This document shows, in pieces, positions 11,042 through 23,014 of a stretch of DNA of 64,000 nucleotides. The notes beneath the pieces were generated by a model that saw only the letters and a program-made list of their open reading frames with translations, did not search any database and had not been told where the DNA came from. The first letter of the stretch is position 1. Each line of letters starts with the position of its first letter. The position numbers were made by a program, and so were the translations under genes. The DNA is from Aedes albopictus (Eukaryota > Arthropoda > Insecta > Diptera > Culicidae), in the NCBI RefSeq assembly GCF_035046485.1, contig NC_085138.1, forward strand, positions 427,849,265-427,913,264. Reading direction: 5' to 3'.

Positions 11042-11800
11042 CATCAAACCACGGCACTTTCGAAAACATGATGAACGGTAAACAGGAAAATAGTCTTGGG
11101 CCATATTTGAACCGGTAGTGTTCCGGAACCGGTTCCGGGTGACCCGCCGGATGTGGCCAAATATGAATGTGAACCAAAGCCATACATGCGACACATCAAA
11201 CAGCGGGTTTTTCGATAACCTGATAAACAGTAGGCAGGAAAACATTCTCAGACCATATCTGATCCGGTAGTATTCTGGAACCGGTTCTGGGTGTTCCGCC
11301 GGAACGGAAAGTGAACCAAACCCATGCATGTGATACATCAAACAGCGGCTTTTTCGATAGCCTGATGAACAGTAGGCAGGAAATTATTCTCGGATTATAT
11401 CTGAACCGGTAGTGTGCCAGAACCGGTTCTGGATGTTCCGCCGGAAGTGGCTAAATATGAAAGTGAACCATACCCATGCATGCGATACAACAAACAGCGG
11501 CTTTTTCGATAGCCTGATGAACGGTGGGCAGAGAAACATTCTCAGACCATATCGGAACCGGTAGTGTTACTGAACCGGTTCCAGATGTCACGCCGGAAAT
11601 AGCCAAGTATAAAAGTTAACCAACCCCTTACATGCGACGCATCAAATCGCAAGCTCTTCAGGCAACCTGATAAACGGTTAATAAAAGAGAATAGTTTCAG
11701 ATCATATTTGGATCAACCGATAGAGTTCGCATGAGCCTTGAATAAATGATTGAGTAAAAAAACAAAAAACCGATAGAGTTCGGGAACCGGTTGCGGGTGT
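11042..11800 (+). repeat. Tandem 152-bp units with AACCGGTT motifs, copy 2
   Basis: The anchor word CATCAAAC-like recurs at 11042, 11194, 11336, 11488 (CAACAAAC) and 11640; spacing is 152, 142, 152, 152. Perfect AACCGGTT octamers occur at 11127, 11279, 11421, 11573 and 11785, tracking the same spacing until the small insertion at 11730. Confidence 0.9.
11730..11767 (+). mobile_element. 38-bp retroposon tail with 15-bp target duplication
   Basis: The 15-mer AACCGATAGAGTTCG is repeated at 11715-11729 and 11768-11782. The insert between them contains AATAAA and ends in an A-rich run. This is the signature of a target-primed reverse transcription product truncated to its last ~38 bp. The parent family is unknown. 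Confidence 0.85.
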
Positions 11801-12674
11801 CCCGCTGGAAGTGGTCAAATGTAGTGGATATCAAAACCCATGCCTGTGGCACATTAAACAGCGGCTTTTTAAATAACGTGATGACCGATTAGTCAGAAAA
11901 TAGGCTCAGACCACAACGAAGATCTTTATAAAGGCTACCGATAGTGTTCCAGGACCGATCTAGGGTGTCCAACCGGAGGTGGCCAAAATATCAAAAAAAA
12001 AAACAAACCTTTGCATGCGACACATCGAACCGCGGTCTGTTTTTAAATCATGAGGAACGATTAGCAAGAAAATAGGCTCAGACCACATTAGAGGCTACCG
12101 ATAGTGATGCAAAACCAGCATTGGGTGCTTCCTAGGGTGCTTCGCAGGAACTTCAAAAATGAACAAAGTCAATGCAAGCGATAAATATGTGTAAGAAAAC
12201 AAAATCTTGACTGAACTAAGGCCACATACATACAGACGTCTTACTCTACTCACTCTCCATCGTCCTTGTTTTCAACGGTTGAAACAAATATTAATCGTTG
12301 TTGCTCGTTTGACGTCTACTCACTACCAACATCAAGCCGCAGTGAAACGCAACCTGATTAGCATTTAGCGATTATTTTTTCGTAACGATGAATATAATAG
12401 CAATATGTTACAAATGATATGTCTGTTTGTCTGTACTAAAGCAATCTCATCAAATCACTGAGGTGTAAAAATATACAGTAGGATAGGTCAACGTTATATG
12501 AGAAAATTATCGCATCATCCCCGGAGAAAGTTTTTTCAATCCTCTTTTCCGTCCAAAACTACTGGGAATTTTCTTATGGGATTTAGTATGGGCAATTTCA
12601 CTTGCTTGCATTTTTTGTCAAATTTTACATGAGTTTTGTAACCTATGATAAAAACTATGTCGAAGACCGTAAAG

Positions 12675-13251
12675 CAGGGCTGTCCAACATACGGCCCGCA
12701 GAATCGATGAATGAAACTTGGCCCAAGGATTGAAATAATTGAAGATATTTCATATTTAAATAAAATTTAATATTAAAAATAAACTCGAAATAGGTAGAGT
12801 GTTTTGTTAAAAATTTTCAAAGATTAAAAAATTTAAATACATAAATTTAAAAATTTTAAACTTGAAAGGTACAGCCAAATTTGAAGCAGAATTTCAGCAA
12901 AATTTACTGAATTTCAGAAAAACGTTGCTGCTGAACAGCAGAGTTTACTGAACGAATCAGGAAAGTTTGCTGAATTTCAGCAAATTGTTTGCTGCAACCT
13001 GCAGTTCGGCAAAATTCAAAAAAAAAGTATTCAGGGTGATTTTTGCAAAAAATCAAGAATTCTTGCTCACATTTTTATGACCCAAATGATGTCAGTGTTG
13101 TGATTTGCCGTGAGAACGGGTAATCGGATGCACAAAATTTCACTGTTGCATTCGTGCTTTCGAAATTTGGTGTCGAAATTTAATGTCTGGCCCGTCGACT
13201 GGTATGGAGTATCACTTGTGGCCCGCGGCCACGAATGGTTGAGCAGGCCTG
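12675..13251. mobile_element. 577-bp non-autonomous hAT-like element
   Basis: Terminal inverted repeats begin CAGGGCTGTCCAAC (left) and CAGGCCTGCTCAACC (right, minus strand), followed on both sides by GGCCCGC-type sequence typical of hAT miniature elements. An 8-bp target duplication CCGTAAAG flanks it exactly (12667-12674 and 13252-13259), the size expected for hAT. The interior is AT-rich and non-coding, with repeated TTTGCTGAATTTCAGCAAA-like palindromic words at 12890-13020. It interrupts copy 2 of the 3.3-kb element. Confidence 0.93.
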
Positions 13252-14057
13252 CCGTAAAGTCATCTGTGATTGTGAAAGACGTTATATCCTAGCTTGTAAT
13301 TATCGTCTTGATGTTGATCGGTCTTCAGTGATAGTGAAGGTGCTCAAGCAGTGAACTGAAAATTATGATATTTTTCAGCCCAGTCTATACGTTTAACGTA
13401 ACGTCGGAATATGTTCAACTAATAAATTTCCCAATTTTATTAAAATTATTACTTTTCTAAATAAGGTATTCTCAGGATTCAGGAACAGTTCGCATTACGT
13501 CGACGGAAAGATCATGCTTCGGAATGATGGCCCTAGCACAGAATCTCGCTAAACAAACAATAGTAGAAGATTCCAAAAACAGGGACCGAATTCTAAACTG
13601 CCCGATAGGTAGGAGATTGTCCACATCACGACGGTTTCAAACCGAACGGACTCAATAAATACCAAAACTTTCGTATGACATTTTTAAGTTAGGCAAGGCC
13701 ATCATAACTAGGAAACCTTGACCGATTGAACCCTTGAAAAGGCCCCATACAGATCGAAACGTCGGAAAAAATCATGAACTAGTGTTTTCGATTCCCCCAA
13801 AAGGCTGAAGCCAACATTCTGAAGCAAAATAATCCCAGTCGTATCCCAACTAAGGAAAGATCATGGGTACATGTTTGACGAGAAAGGCACTATCACCACT
13901 AGGTGGATTAATCTGGGTTTTTTTTGGAAATTCCAGTTATTGTACTAAATGTTTTTTTTTCTGTTTTATGACCTTTGAGAGAGCCTCTGCGATAAAACAG
14001 TTTATGTAAAATCTTCCGAAATATATATGTAGAAATATTTGATTGGAAATCCTTTTA

Positions 14058-14690
14058 ACCATCATCTTGTTGTGCCTCTATGGGCACGAAGCATGAACTC
14101 TACGTGCAGAGACCCAAAGCGCCCTTGGACCAAATCAGAAATAACTAGCGCTGGGGAAGCAACTTCCCCTTTATCACGCTTTGTATGGTTGTTGCAAAGG
14201 GGAATTGACTCTTAATTTGTCGTTCAGTAAATTGATCTAATTGCATTAACAACTAAGACTTGAAAATTATTATTTTTTTTTTACTTCTGGGCTTCCTCTA
14301 TTCTACAGAGTTTTCGATCAGAAGGTGTTGCGTATCATCTATGGCGGAGTGCAGATATAAGACGAGACTTGGAAAAGGAGAAAGAACCACGAACTGCATC
14401 ACCTACTGAGAGAAACAACCATCGTCCACACCAAAAACAGTTGGAAGGCTACAGTGGGCGGGTGTCGTCATTAGGATGTGGGATAGCAACCCAACTAAAA
14501 CGGTTCTCGAAAATCATTGAACCGGTACAAGAAGACGTGGTACGCAGCGAGCTAGGTGGGTCGATCAAGTGGAGAACGATTTGCGGACCCTTCGCAGAGT
14601 GCGGAACTGGAGACACACAGCCATGGATCAAGTAAAACAGAGACGACTTCTATGTACAGTTGAGGACACTAAGGCCTTAGTCTGACCGGA
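14058..14690 (+). pseudogene. Non-LTR RT C-terminal fragment, interrupted
   Basis: Relic of the C-terminal region of a non-LTR retrotransposon ORF2. Plus-strand pieces read VPLWARS (equivalent to VVLYGHEA in better copies), then after about 175 bp of foreign AT-rich sequence (14136-14310) RVFDQKVLRIIYGGVQ, and finally LRTLRRVRNWRHTAMDQ in a shifted frame. The piece breaks off at the usual end (AAGGCCTTAGTCTGACCGG). Several stops and frameshifts are present and the catalytic RT domain is absent. It is a sibling of the fragments at 16310, 30690, 42430, 43380 and 46812. Confidence 0.8.
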
Positions 14691-16305
14691 GAGGTAAGTA
14701 TCATCCTGTTAATTAAATAGCACTACCAACTTGATTTATACAACCAAGCGTGGTCAACGTAATGGTTTTGTAGATATAAAAACATGTGTTTCAATTGAAG
14801 CAATTCGTTTGCCCTCTTATCAGACCTAACCAAGCTTCAAACATCCACCATGCCGGATGACCAGCATGAAATATTGATTTCAAACAACCTGCCAACATTT
14901 CGACTCGGAACCGTTTCAAACTCAATCACCTGGAAATGTGCTGCACAAATCACAAATCCGAGAATGAATCCAATCTCAAAAAGCGCCCCTAGCCCGAACC
15001 CGCAATCCAAGCCAGATTGTTTGGAGGTCAACATTTCCTCCTTCCCAACAAGCGAGCCGAGGCGGAACGTGCCTCGTTTCCGGCTGCCTGCACTTCACAC
15101 CGATTCGTAAAAAAGCTACCCACCGCACCGCACTTCGCCAACAACGGTCAGCTCCACTCAATCCTTTCTTTGATTTCTCGACACGTTCCCAACGGAGAGG
15201 CAACGGGCGCTCGATATTTATTGCAGATGGAAACGACCCGGTCAGCGGATGGCCCATATCCGAACCGGACCAAACAGACCGATCCGTTCGTTCGTTCGCT
15301 CCTTCGTTGGTCCGTCGTCGTCGGTTCGCTGGCTTTCCTTCGTTAGGCGTCCGTTTCACACTCGCACATGTGGTGCCTTCCCGCGTCTCAACCTTAACCA
15401 TCGCTGCTTCGTCCGGACGGAGCTGAGCTGATCAAACAAAAGGTGAGAAAGTCTGCGAAATCTGCTTTCAAAGGACCAATCTCCTCGCTTTCGGTTCGGG
15501 AAAACCAGAAGCCGCAACGGTTCTCGCCCGTGTGAAGTGCCGGCAGAGCCTTTTCTGCTGATATTGTTGTTATTTCCTGGAAATTGGACATCGGCTGGCT
15601 GACCATAGCTGTGGCATAGTGGCCCGAGGCTGGGCCAAAACTTTAATCATACAGTTAATAAAACAAATCCTAATTGTGGATGACGATTTGGCTCGTTGAA
15701 AAATAACTAAGCCGCTGGAGCAGATCAATTAACAGGCGAGCTTCGAAAATAATGTAGGGAAGCACTGGTGAGAGCACTACACTGGGTTATTATCACCAAT
15801 GATGCAAATTATCACCTCACGAATGCTCAAATAACTTATCAATTGCATTTCTATCGTTTGCGATTGAACTTTACACTGCACAGCGATGACCAGAGGCAAA
15901 GAGGTGGCAAAACAAACATGATGCAACTCACAAACGATTTTGCATACATCTGTAGGTGCCGCCACATGCTCACCCGAACAGCCGAACAACATCGAATGGG
16001 TTGGTTTCAGAAGCTACGACACGAACGCTCGATACACACACAGAAGCAACATTCGCATGTACCGACACCACACCAATAACGTTTCCAGCCTATGATGCTT
16101 CGCGATAAGCTGATCGAAAAGCATCGACAACGATGAAAAGGCGGGCTTGGCTGGAACGCAACAGATCAACGACAAAAAGGAGCAGCCAACAATGCTGATC
16201 AGCGTCGAGTCTGTTCGTGTGCTATTCGTACGGGAGGTTGATTTGATAAAGCGAGGAAGGGTGTAAAAGTATTCGTTCTCGAAAGCGAATCACATCATTT
16301 CGCAA
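14691..16305. other. GC-richer single-copy-looking DNA
   Basis: No element ends or arrays seen. Composition is less AT-rich than the flanks, with GTTCGTTCG and GTCGTCGTCGG runs at 15270-15330. A candidate splice donor AG/GTGAGA lies at 15442/15443. Short frames on both strands (for example 14850-15110, 15768-16079) have no family resemblance. This could be conserved intronic, promoter or 5' UTR sequence of a host gene outside the window, but nothing in the sequence proves it. Confidence 0.4.
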
Positions 16306-16309
16306 ATGT

Positions 16310-17665
16310 TTTCACCAAATAGCAAGCTTGATTATCACGATTTGGGAAGAGGAGATATTATCGATGGAGTGAATGGAAGGTATCATGTATCCTATCTACA
16401 AAAAAAACAACAGACTGTATTGCGGGAAATACAATGCGATTACACTACTGAGCGCGTCCTACAAGGTACTCTATCTCAATTTTTATGCCACCGTCTGTCA
16501 TCGCTTGCAAGAGTGTGCGTGGGACAAGGGCAGGCTGAATTCATGGGTGAACGCGCTACAACGGACCAGACGTTCGCCATCCGCTAGGTGTTGCAGAAAT
16601 TCCATGAATACAACGTGGCCACGCATCACTTGTTCATCGATTTGAAATCAGCATATGTTACAATCGATCGAGATCAGCTATGCCAGATTATGCACGAATA
16701 CTGATAAACTGATACGATGGATCAATGCGACGATGAATCGAGTGATGTGCGTTGTTCGAGTATCAGGGACACTCTCGAGTCCCTTCGAATCTCATGGAGG
16801 GGTACGGCAAGGTTCAACATCGCCATAGAGGGTGTAATAAAGAGAGTGAGGAAAAACACGGGTGGAACGATTTTCACGAAGCCCGTTCGTTCAACTGCTT
16901 GGTTTCCGATGATATTGATATTGTAGCTCGTAAATTTGAGACGTTGGGGGAAACGTACATCCGACAATAGAAGGAAGCTAGGCGAATCGGATTAGTCATT
17001 AATGTGTCGAAAGCAAAGAACATGATGGCAAAAGGGCTCTAGGGAGGATTGAACGCGCCCGCCACCCCGAATCTCTAGCGACGGTGATGAATACGAGGTG
17101 GTTGAGGAATTTGTGTATTTGGGCTCACTGGTTACCGCGGCCAATGACACCAGTAGAGAAATTCAGCGACGGATTGTGGCAGGAAATCGAGCTTACTTTG
17201 GACTCCGCAGAACTCTACGATCGAAGAAAGTACGCCGTCACACGAAACTAATCATCTACAAAACGCTGATTAGACCAGTAGTCCTCTATGGGCACGAAGC
17301 ATGGACCACGTGCAGAAGATCAATGCGCACTTGGAGTTTTCTAATGGAGGGTTTTATGTATGATCTAGGGAGCAGTGCAGATGGAAGACGGGACTTAAAG
17401 AGGGCATATGAATCACGAGCTGCATCAGCTGCTTAGACAACCAGCGCAGGAAGCTACGGTTGGCGGGTCACGTCATCAGGATGTCGGATAACAACTCGAG
17501 TAAAAATTGTTCTATCCGATCGTTACCATAAGAAGTAGTGTGCAGCAAGAAAAGGTGTCGATTTGCGGAAGTGCGTGGCAGCAGACGCACGGCCATGGAC
17601 CAAATCGAATGGATTCGACTTCTACATACAGCAAAGGAAACTTAGTCTGACCGGTAAGGAAAGAT
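16310..17665 (+). pseudogene. Non-LTR retrotransposon RT relic
   Basis: Decayed reverse transcriptase read in several frames: MYPIYKKNNRLYCGKYNAI, then GERATTDQTFAIR, ATHHLFIDLKSAY-like sequence, GTLSSPFESHGGVRQG, CLVSDDIDIVARKFETLG, then EEFVYLGSLVTAANDTSRE and RPVVLYGHEAWTT. Order and spacing follow RT fingers, palm motif A, GxRQG, the catalytic box (here VSDD in place of FADD) and the C-terminal domain. Many stops and frameshifts make it non-functional. The longest clean piece is 17098-17436. It ends with the same 3' sequence as its siblings (TTAGTCTGACCGGTAAGG). Clade not assigned. Confidence 0.88.
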
Positions 17666-18994
17666 GAGTAAGCTAGAAAGAATAGCCTATCATCTAAACA
17701 AGAGAAGATCTTTGCCGCATTTTATTGCCAAGAAAATTTCTGATGAAGTTGTTTATAATCAACGTTCATTGATTACTTGGAAACGAATATCGAAAGAGTA
17801 TACTCGTTACCCAGATAACCATTTTTGCACGTGTAACTCAGCTACAAAATGTCTTATGCGTACTTTTTACGGTAAACTTAGATCGTATAAGATGCTTTAA
17901 AAGTGCCTCATGCGTGCACAAGTAGAAGTGATATACGTGTATTTCCTGACGATAAAACCTCATGCGATTTAGCAAATTAGTTTATACGACTTTAAGTGGA
18001 TGTTCCTACGAGTTTGTGTGACTCTTTATGTGATTTTCAAAATGTTATCTTGCGAGTATCTATGCTATTTTAAACTATGTGTATTGGAAGCCCTTACGAG
18101 TTTTTATTGCGTTCTTCAGTATTGGCGATTCCGTAGTAAAACTAATTGCCAAAGGTGAACTATCAGAAACCTCGTGGATCTTACACAAGATTGGACAAAA
18201 GTTTTTAGTGTTGCTTTTGTGAACCGGTAGTCCGTCAATGATAATGGTTGATTATATGTACAAGGAGTGATCAGGCAGGCCCAAAGTTTTTTTCAGGTAG
18301 CTTTCATGTCCTTGATGCCGATACCAATCATTTGCAGTATGTGAATATTTCTAGGATTTTTTATGATTGTGTAGGCACCGTTTGGCAAATACAAGTCGAG
18401 GTGAAAGTTGGGGATTACAAGAAAAGATGTCAGTGCGACTTTTATCCCTCAAGTTTAATTAGTCTTATACGAAAAATTATTTTGTCATTTCTGTTGTTAG
18501 TTGCGGAATTATATACATTCAAACTTTTTTTTTAATTTTTATTTCTGTGTATTTTGAACATTTCGAACAGTTGATAACTCTTCGTTGATATTAATAGGCA
18601 TTTCCTCTAGAAGTACATTCTTGAACGTAAGCCGTCGTGGGGTTATATTCCGCGAGGTCCTGATAGGTTCTGTTATCATATCCGACTTAGTGTCACTTTT
18701 TATTTAGCTTTGGAAAAATCGACTTCAGGCTCCACTTTTGCGGGACTTTTTTGATAATCACGCATTTTTCCACCGAAAACTTATTTTCAGCTGTTTCCAG
18801 AGATCGTTTATGGTTACTGTATAATTTACAACGGAAAATGAACCGATTCAGAATGTAACAAAATATATTAAACTAAAGAATATAAAACTTTTTCATTTTT
18901 ATAGCTTGTCGCAGAAGATGTAACAGCGTGTCATGCGACTCAATTTACACATAGTCCGATTTCATACGTGAAAGTGGCATATTCTGCATATTCA
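17666..18994. other. Unassigned AT-rich DNA with one shared word
   Basis: At 17672-17700 the sequence CTAGAAAGAATAGCCTATC matches an internal word of the foldback-like elements at 19000-19345 and 23015-23671. The rest, including a 95-residue frame at 18248-18535 and a 78-residue frame at 17664-17900, has no recognisable homology. Confidence 0.4.
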
Positions 18995-19346
18995 GGGGAG
19001 TCCAGCCATTTGGTCGAATGCAGTTTGGCCGAATGTCGTTTGCCCGAATGCAATTTGACCGAAAGGATCGTTTGGCCGAATTATGATCGAAGGAATTCAG
19101 CGGTGAAGACAAACTATGGGTAACATTCTAGCTGCCAATGTGAACATCAGAAGTAATTTCTTCTTTTAATCGTATGCTAATCTTTCTAATTTTACCATTC
19201 AGGGAACCAGTTGGCGTGAAACTGTGATTTTTTGTCAGAGATTTTACCTTCTTTGAATCAGAGGCTGTTCTTTCGAGTTATACTGGTGTGGAGCACAGTG
19301 GCAATCCCACTTTATTTTTCGACCTTACGACATTCGGCCAAATGGC
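18995..19346 (-). mobile_element. Short foldback-like element with GGCCGAATG modules
   Basis: The left end has four imperfect TTTGGCCGAATGCAG-type modules (18998-19085). The right end has the inverse, ACATTCGGCCAAATGGCG (19327-19345). The interior at 19150-19190 reads, on the minus strand, TTAGAAAGATTAGCATACG then AAAAGAAG, the same internal word as the larger element at 23015-23671. Exact borders and target duplication are not resolved. Confidence 0.65.
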
Positions 19347-20700
19347 GTTCCGGGAGAAATCCACGGCGAAATATCAGGAGTAATCCCCAAACGAATTTCA
19401 GGAGAAATCTCTGAAGGATCTCTCCAGGAGGAATTCCCGGAGGAATTACACGAGGAACCCCTGAAGAAATTTCAGGAGGAATCCACGACGGACTATCAGG
19501 AGGAATCCCAGAAAGAATTTCATGAGGAGTCCTCGAAAGAAGTCTTAGAGGAAAACCCGAAGGAAATCTAGGATGAAGTCCAGGAGAAATCCCTGCAGAA
19601 ATTCCAGGGGGGACCGCTGAAAGAATTCCGTTAGGAATTTCCGGAGGTTTTTCAGGCGGAATCCTCGAAGGATTTCTTTAGGAATCTTTCCGTGAAGAGG
19701 GAAGGTGTGTAAGGAGGAATCCCCGAAAAAAATTCTAACGGAATTCCGGAAAAAAATCTGGAGGAATTCCTGTACAAACTTCATGAGAGATCTGTCAAGA
19801 ATATCCTGGTGAGATGCCTGCTTAAAATTCTAAGGAAATTCTTGAACTCCTGGAGGCATCCGTGAGTCCCCCTGGTAAATTCTCTGAAAGAACCCCAGGA
19901 AGAATACCTGGAAGAATCCCTGAAGAATCTTCTCGAGGAATCTCCTAAGGATATCCTGAAGGGAACTTAGCAGGAAGTCATGTACTAATCCTTGAATGAA
20001 TTTCTGTAAGAAATCCTGAATAAACTTCTGGAGGGATCTCTGAATTCTCATGGAAGTATCCTTGGATCCTACTATGAGATTCTCTTAAGGAACTCTTGAA
20101 GAGATTTCTGAAGGAACTACTGGATTCAAGAGAAATCTCTGAAGAAACATCTGCATGAATCCCTGAAACTCTTAAGGAATCCTGGAGGAACTCCTACAAT
20201 AATACCTGTTAGAACTCCTGTAGGAATTTCTAAAGAAACTGTAGAAGAAACCCCTGCAAGAACTCCTGTAGAAGTATCTGAAAGATTTCCTAGAGAAATC
20301 CCTTTTAGAAATCCCTAAAATAAGGAATTTCATGTAGGAACTTCTGATGGAACTCCTGGAGTGATCCCTGAAGGATCTCTTTGAGCGATACGTACAGAAC
20401 ACCATGAGAAATCTTTTGTTGAAATTCCAGAAGAATTCCTGAAAGATCTCCTGGAGTAATCTCTGATGTATCTTCAATCTCTGAATCCTCCTTAAAGAAT
20501 TTCTGAAAGAACTCCTGGAGTTCTCCCTAAAGGTGCTTCTGTTGAGATCTTTCTGATAGATCTTCTGAAAAAAAAAATCCTAGAAAAAAAATCCATGATG
20601 AAACTCCTATAGGAATCTCTTAATCCTTTTGGATGAATTTTTGAAGGAATTCGTAAAAGATCTCTAAAGAAATTCAAGAAGAATTCAACAATAATAATTC
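19347..20700 (-). repeat. Degenerate 12-base array (GGAATTCC type)
   Basis: About 1.35 kb of imperfect repeats of the form GAAGGAATCCCTGAAGAAATT, with a base period near 12 and no two units identical. Because 12 is divisible by three, long frames stay open on both strands and translate to RNSSRDSS-, FLEEFL- and GIPPGI-like strings. The frames at 19545-20677 are such shadows. Same family as 35640-37850, in the opposite orientation. Confidence 0.85.
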
Positions 20701-20929
20701 AAAAGTATGATTGCAATCAATTATTGCACAAACTCTATGATAGTGATCGTGAGAATTTTTTATCTCAAGTTTTTGTAAACTTAATTTTGTTCGTGCACTG
20801 ATCACCAGCGCGAAAAAAATGAAAACCAGCAGCGTGACAAACAGTGGCGTATGGTGAGCCGCCGATACCTCGGTTGGCGTCAGCGTGGGACAAAAAGTGT
20901 CGGCGGAGGCGGCGTGGCGCTGCAGTGCA
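20701..20929. other. Short GC-rich unassigned segment
   Basis: Contains GGCGGAGGCGGCGTGGCG and CACTGATCACCAGCGCG. The flanks are arrays. I do not recognise the family. Confidence 0.35.
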
Positions 20930-21571
20930 CAGGTCTACCTCGGACCTCATGTAACGCATCTGAAACCCCGAAAACGCCGCTGTAACACATGTAACATCTT
21001 GCGAAAGCGCAATAAAAAACCTCTGAAACTTCCTTAAACACAACAGAAAACCCCTTGAAACCTCCTGGATAATATATAACGTACCTGACACCATTCTAAA
21101 CTCCCTTAAACGCTCATGTACGCTACCAGAACCCCGTCAAAATCCTCTCGTAACGCACCTGAGGCACTCTGAAGCCCCGAAAACGCCCTTGTAACGCCTT
21201 GCACAAACTTGCTGAGAATGATCTTCAACTTCCTAAAATACCATCTAAAACCCCCTCGGACCCCATGTAATTTACCTCAAACCCTCCAAAACCACCTTAA
21301 CCACTCCTATTTGGGCGATAGTTTCGATTGGGCATCACCTGAGATCTCTAATGGTAGTGACTCTAATGGTAGTAACGCCTCAGGATAACTCCCTGAAATT
21401 TTTCTGAAATCCCCTCAGACCCCATGTTACGTACCTGACTCCCTCCGAAACTCCATTAAAACTCCCCTGATAATCCTTTGAAACTCCACATGACCTCTCT
21501 TCAAATCTCCTAGCCAATCGCCATTCTTAAATTTCTAACGCTCGGCCTTACTCACCCCCCCCCCCCCCCCC
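20930..21571 (-). repeat. Degenerate CCTGAAACCCC array ending in poly-C
   Basis: Imperfect repeats of CTGAAACCCC, AAAACGCC and TGTAACGC words, the minus-strand counterpart of the array near 9910-10375. It ends in a run of 17 C at 21555-21571. Confidence 0.7.
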
Positions 21572-22414
21572 TCCACCTAGAGTGTTTGGTAATTTGTGGC
21601 CGGAAGTAAAAAGATGTAGGCTATCAAAAACCAGTCCCTATAGCACTGGATATCGAATAATTACACCAAATTTCACGTTTTAATTCCACTCCACTTACGA
21701 GTTGAAAATATTTATCATTTTGCTTACAATGAAGGCAACTGCACCAAAGCTAGCCGAATTATTCTTTAGCACCGTTCAATTTTCACTTCACTAGATTCAA
21801 CCAGCCATCAATTCACACACCCTACATAAATTCTGAGGTACTGCAATGTTGGATTTCACTACCGTAGATGGCAAAGAAAGCTGTTTAATTAATGCAATAC
21901 ATGATTTTTTCCCGTTGGTTAAATGTAAACAACAGGTTGTCTTCATCTAGGGAGGATTCAAGCAAATGTTGGGGTGGATTTTATGCATACGAAACATCGT
22001 ATTTCACAACCACAGAGAAAGGTTTATTTACTGCGCTGTGATGGCGTATTAGACACATTCCACGCACTTCTACGCCAAGGGTGTGAAATTTCAAAGTGAT
22101 TGTTTTGCCCCAAACTTTCCAGCGTATGAAAAAGAGTAGATTCAATCTTAGGAAAACCATTTGCTTCACTTAAAATTTGACTGGTAACTTGTTTAAATAG
22201 CTAGGTGAAGTAATAGCATTTTATGCAATAAAAATGAAATATTTCATTGATAATTCTCAAGTATGCCTGCTTGCATGTTGAAGTTCGAAAACATTATACC
22301 TATTTTTTTGTTAATGTAGTATAATAATGTATTTTTTATACACCCAAAGGAAATTTTTCATTAAAATGGGTTTTGATATGTTTTAAGCACTTTTTGCAAT
22401 AGCCGCAATTTAAT
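21572..22414. other. No recognised gene or repeat
   Basis: AT-rich, with no coding homology. The 62-residue minus-strand frame at 21981-22169 has no motif. Confidence 0.4.
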
Positions 22415-23014
22415 GGTGTCCCGTTACGAAAATAGCACATTTGTTGTAATAACGAATTTATTACGAACTTTAGAAAAATGATTTTCAGGATTCTCTTAGT
22501 ACTCGTGGAGACCTTTCTTCCAACACATGGGTTGCCTTGATCGACGCGTTATCTTAGGCGTTACAATGGGTACGTAGACATGGTGTCCCGTTACGGAAAT
22601 TTGAAAGATATTCATAAGTAAATAAAGAAGTTTGGTTTCATCAAATATTTACCCGAAAATCTGTACCCATGATGAAATGATATTATAGGGTATATATATT
22701 TTCATTATACTTCTTGGTGTAACGCCCCTACTGGAACAAAACCCGCTTCTCAGCTCTCTACGAAAACTACGTAAACAAAGGGCAGGTATTCTGGTGGATC
22801 AGTATAACAAGTGATATTTTATTAAGTTTCGTGGTGACAGCATACTCTTTAGATGCTATAGCCTTTTTACCATGTCCTATGAATTACTACCATGATGTAG
22901 AAAAAGGTTTTTTGGAATCTCACAACGTTCAAAACTTGAAGATCCCGAAGTGATGGTTGGCATTCCTTGTTTACCCCATTAATCACCGTATAATTTACTT
23001 ATATATTTTGAAGC

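Larger units (their letters stand above)
10606..13917 (+). mobile_element. 3.3-kb non-autonomous element with 152-bp array, copy 2
   Basis: Same plan as copy 1: terminal hairpin at 10613-10645, long (TG)n block, the conserved stretch leading into 152-bp units, and an end reading GAGAAAGGCACTATCACC, then ACTAGGTGGATTAATC and a T run near 13917. It was hit later by a 38-bp retroposon (11730-11767) and a hAT-like element (12675-13251). Bases 13680-13860 contain a GATCGAAACGTCGG-type segment not seen in copy 1. Confidence 0.85.

Noticed and set aside
19545..20677. Four minus-strand frames of 61-101 residues
   Set aside because: Same explanation: array of GGAATCCCTGA-type units.
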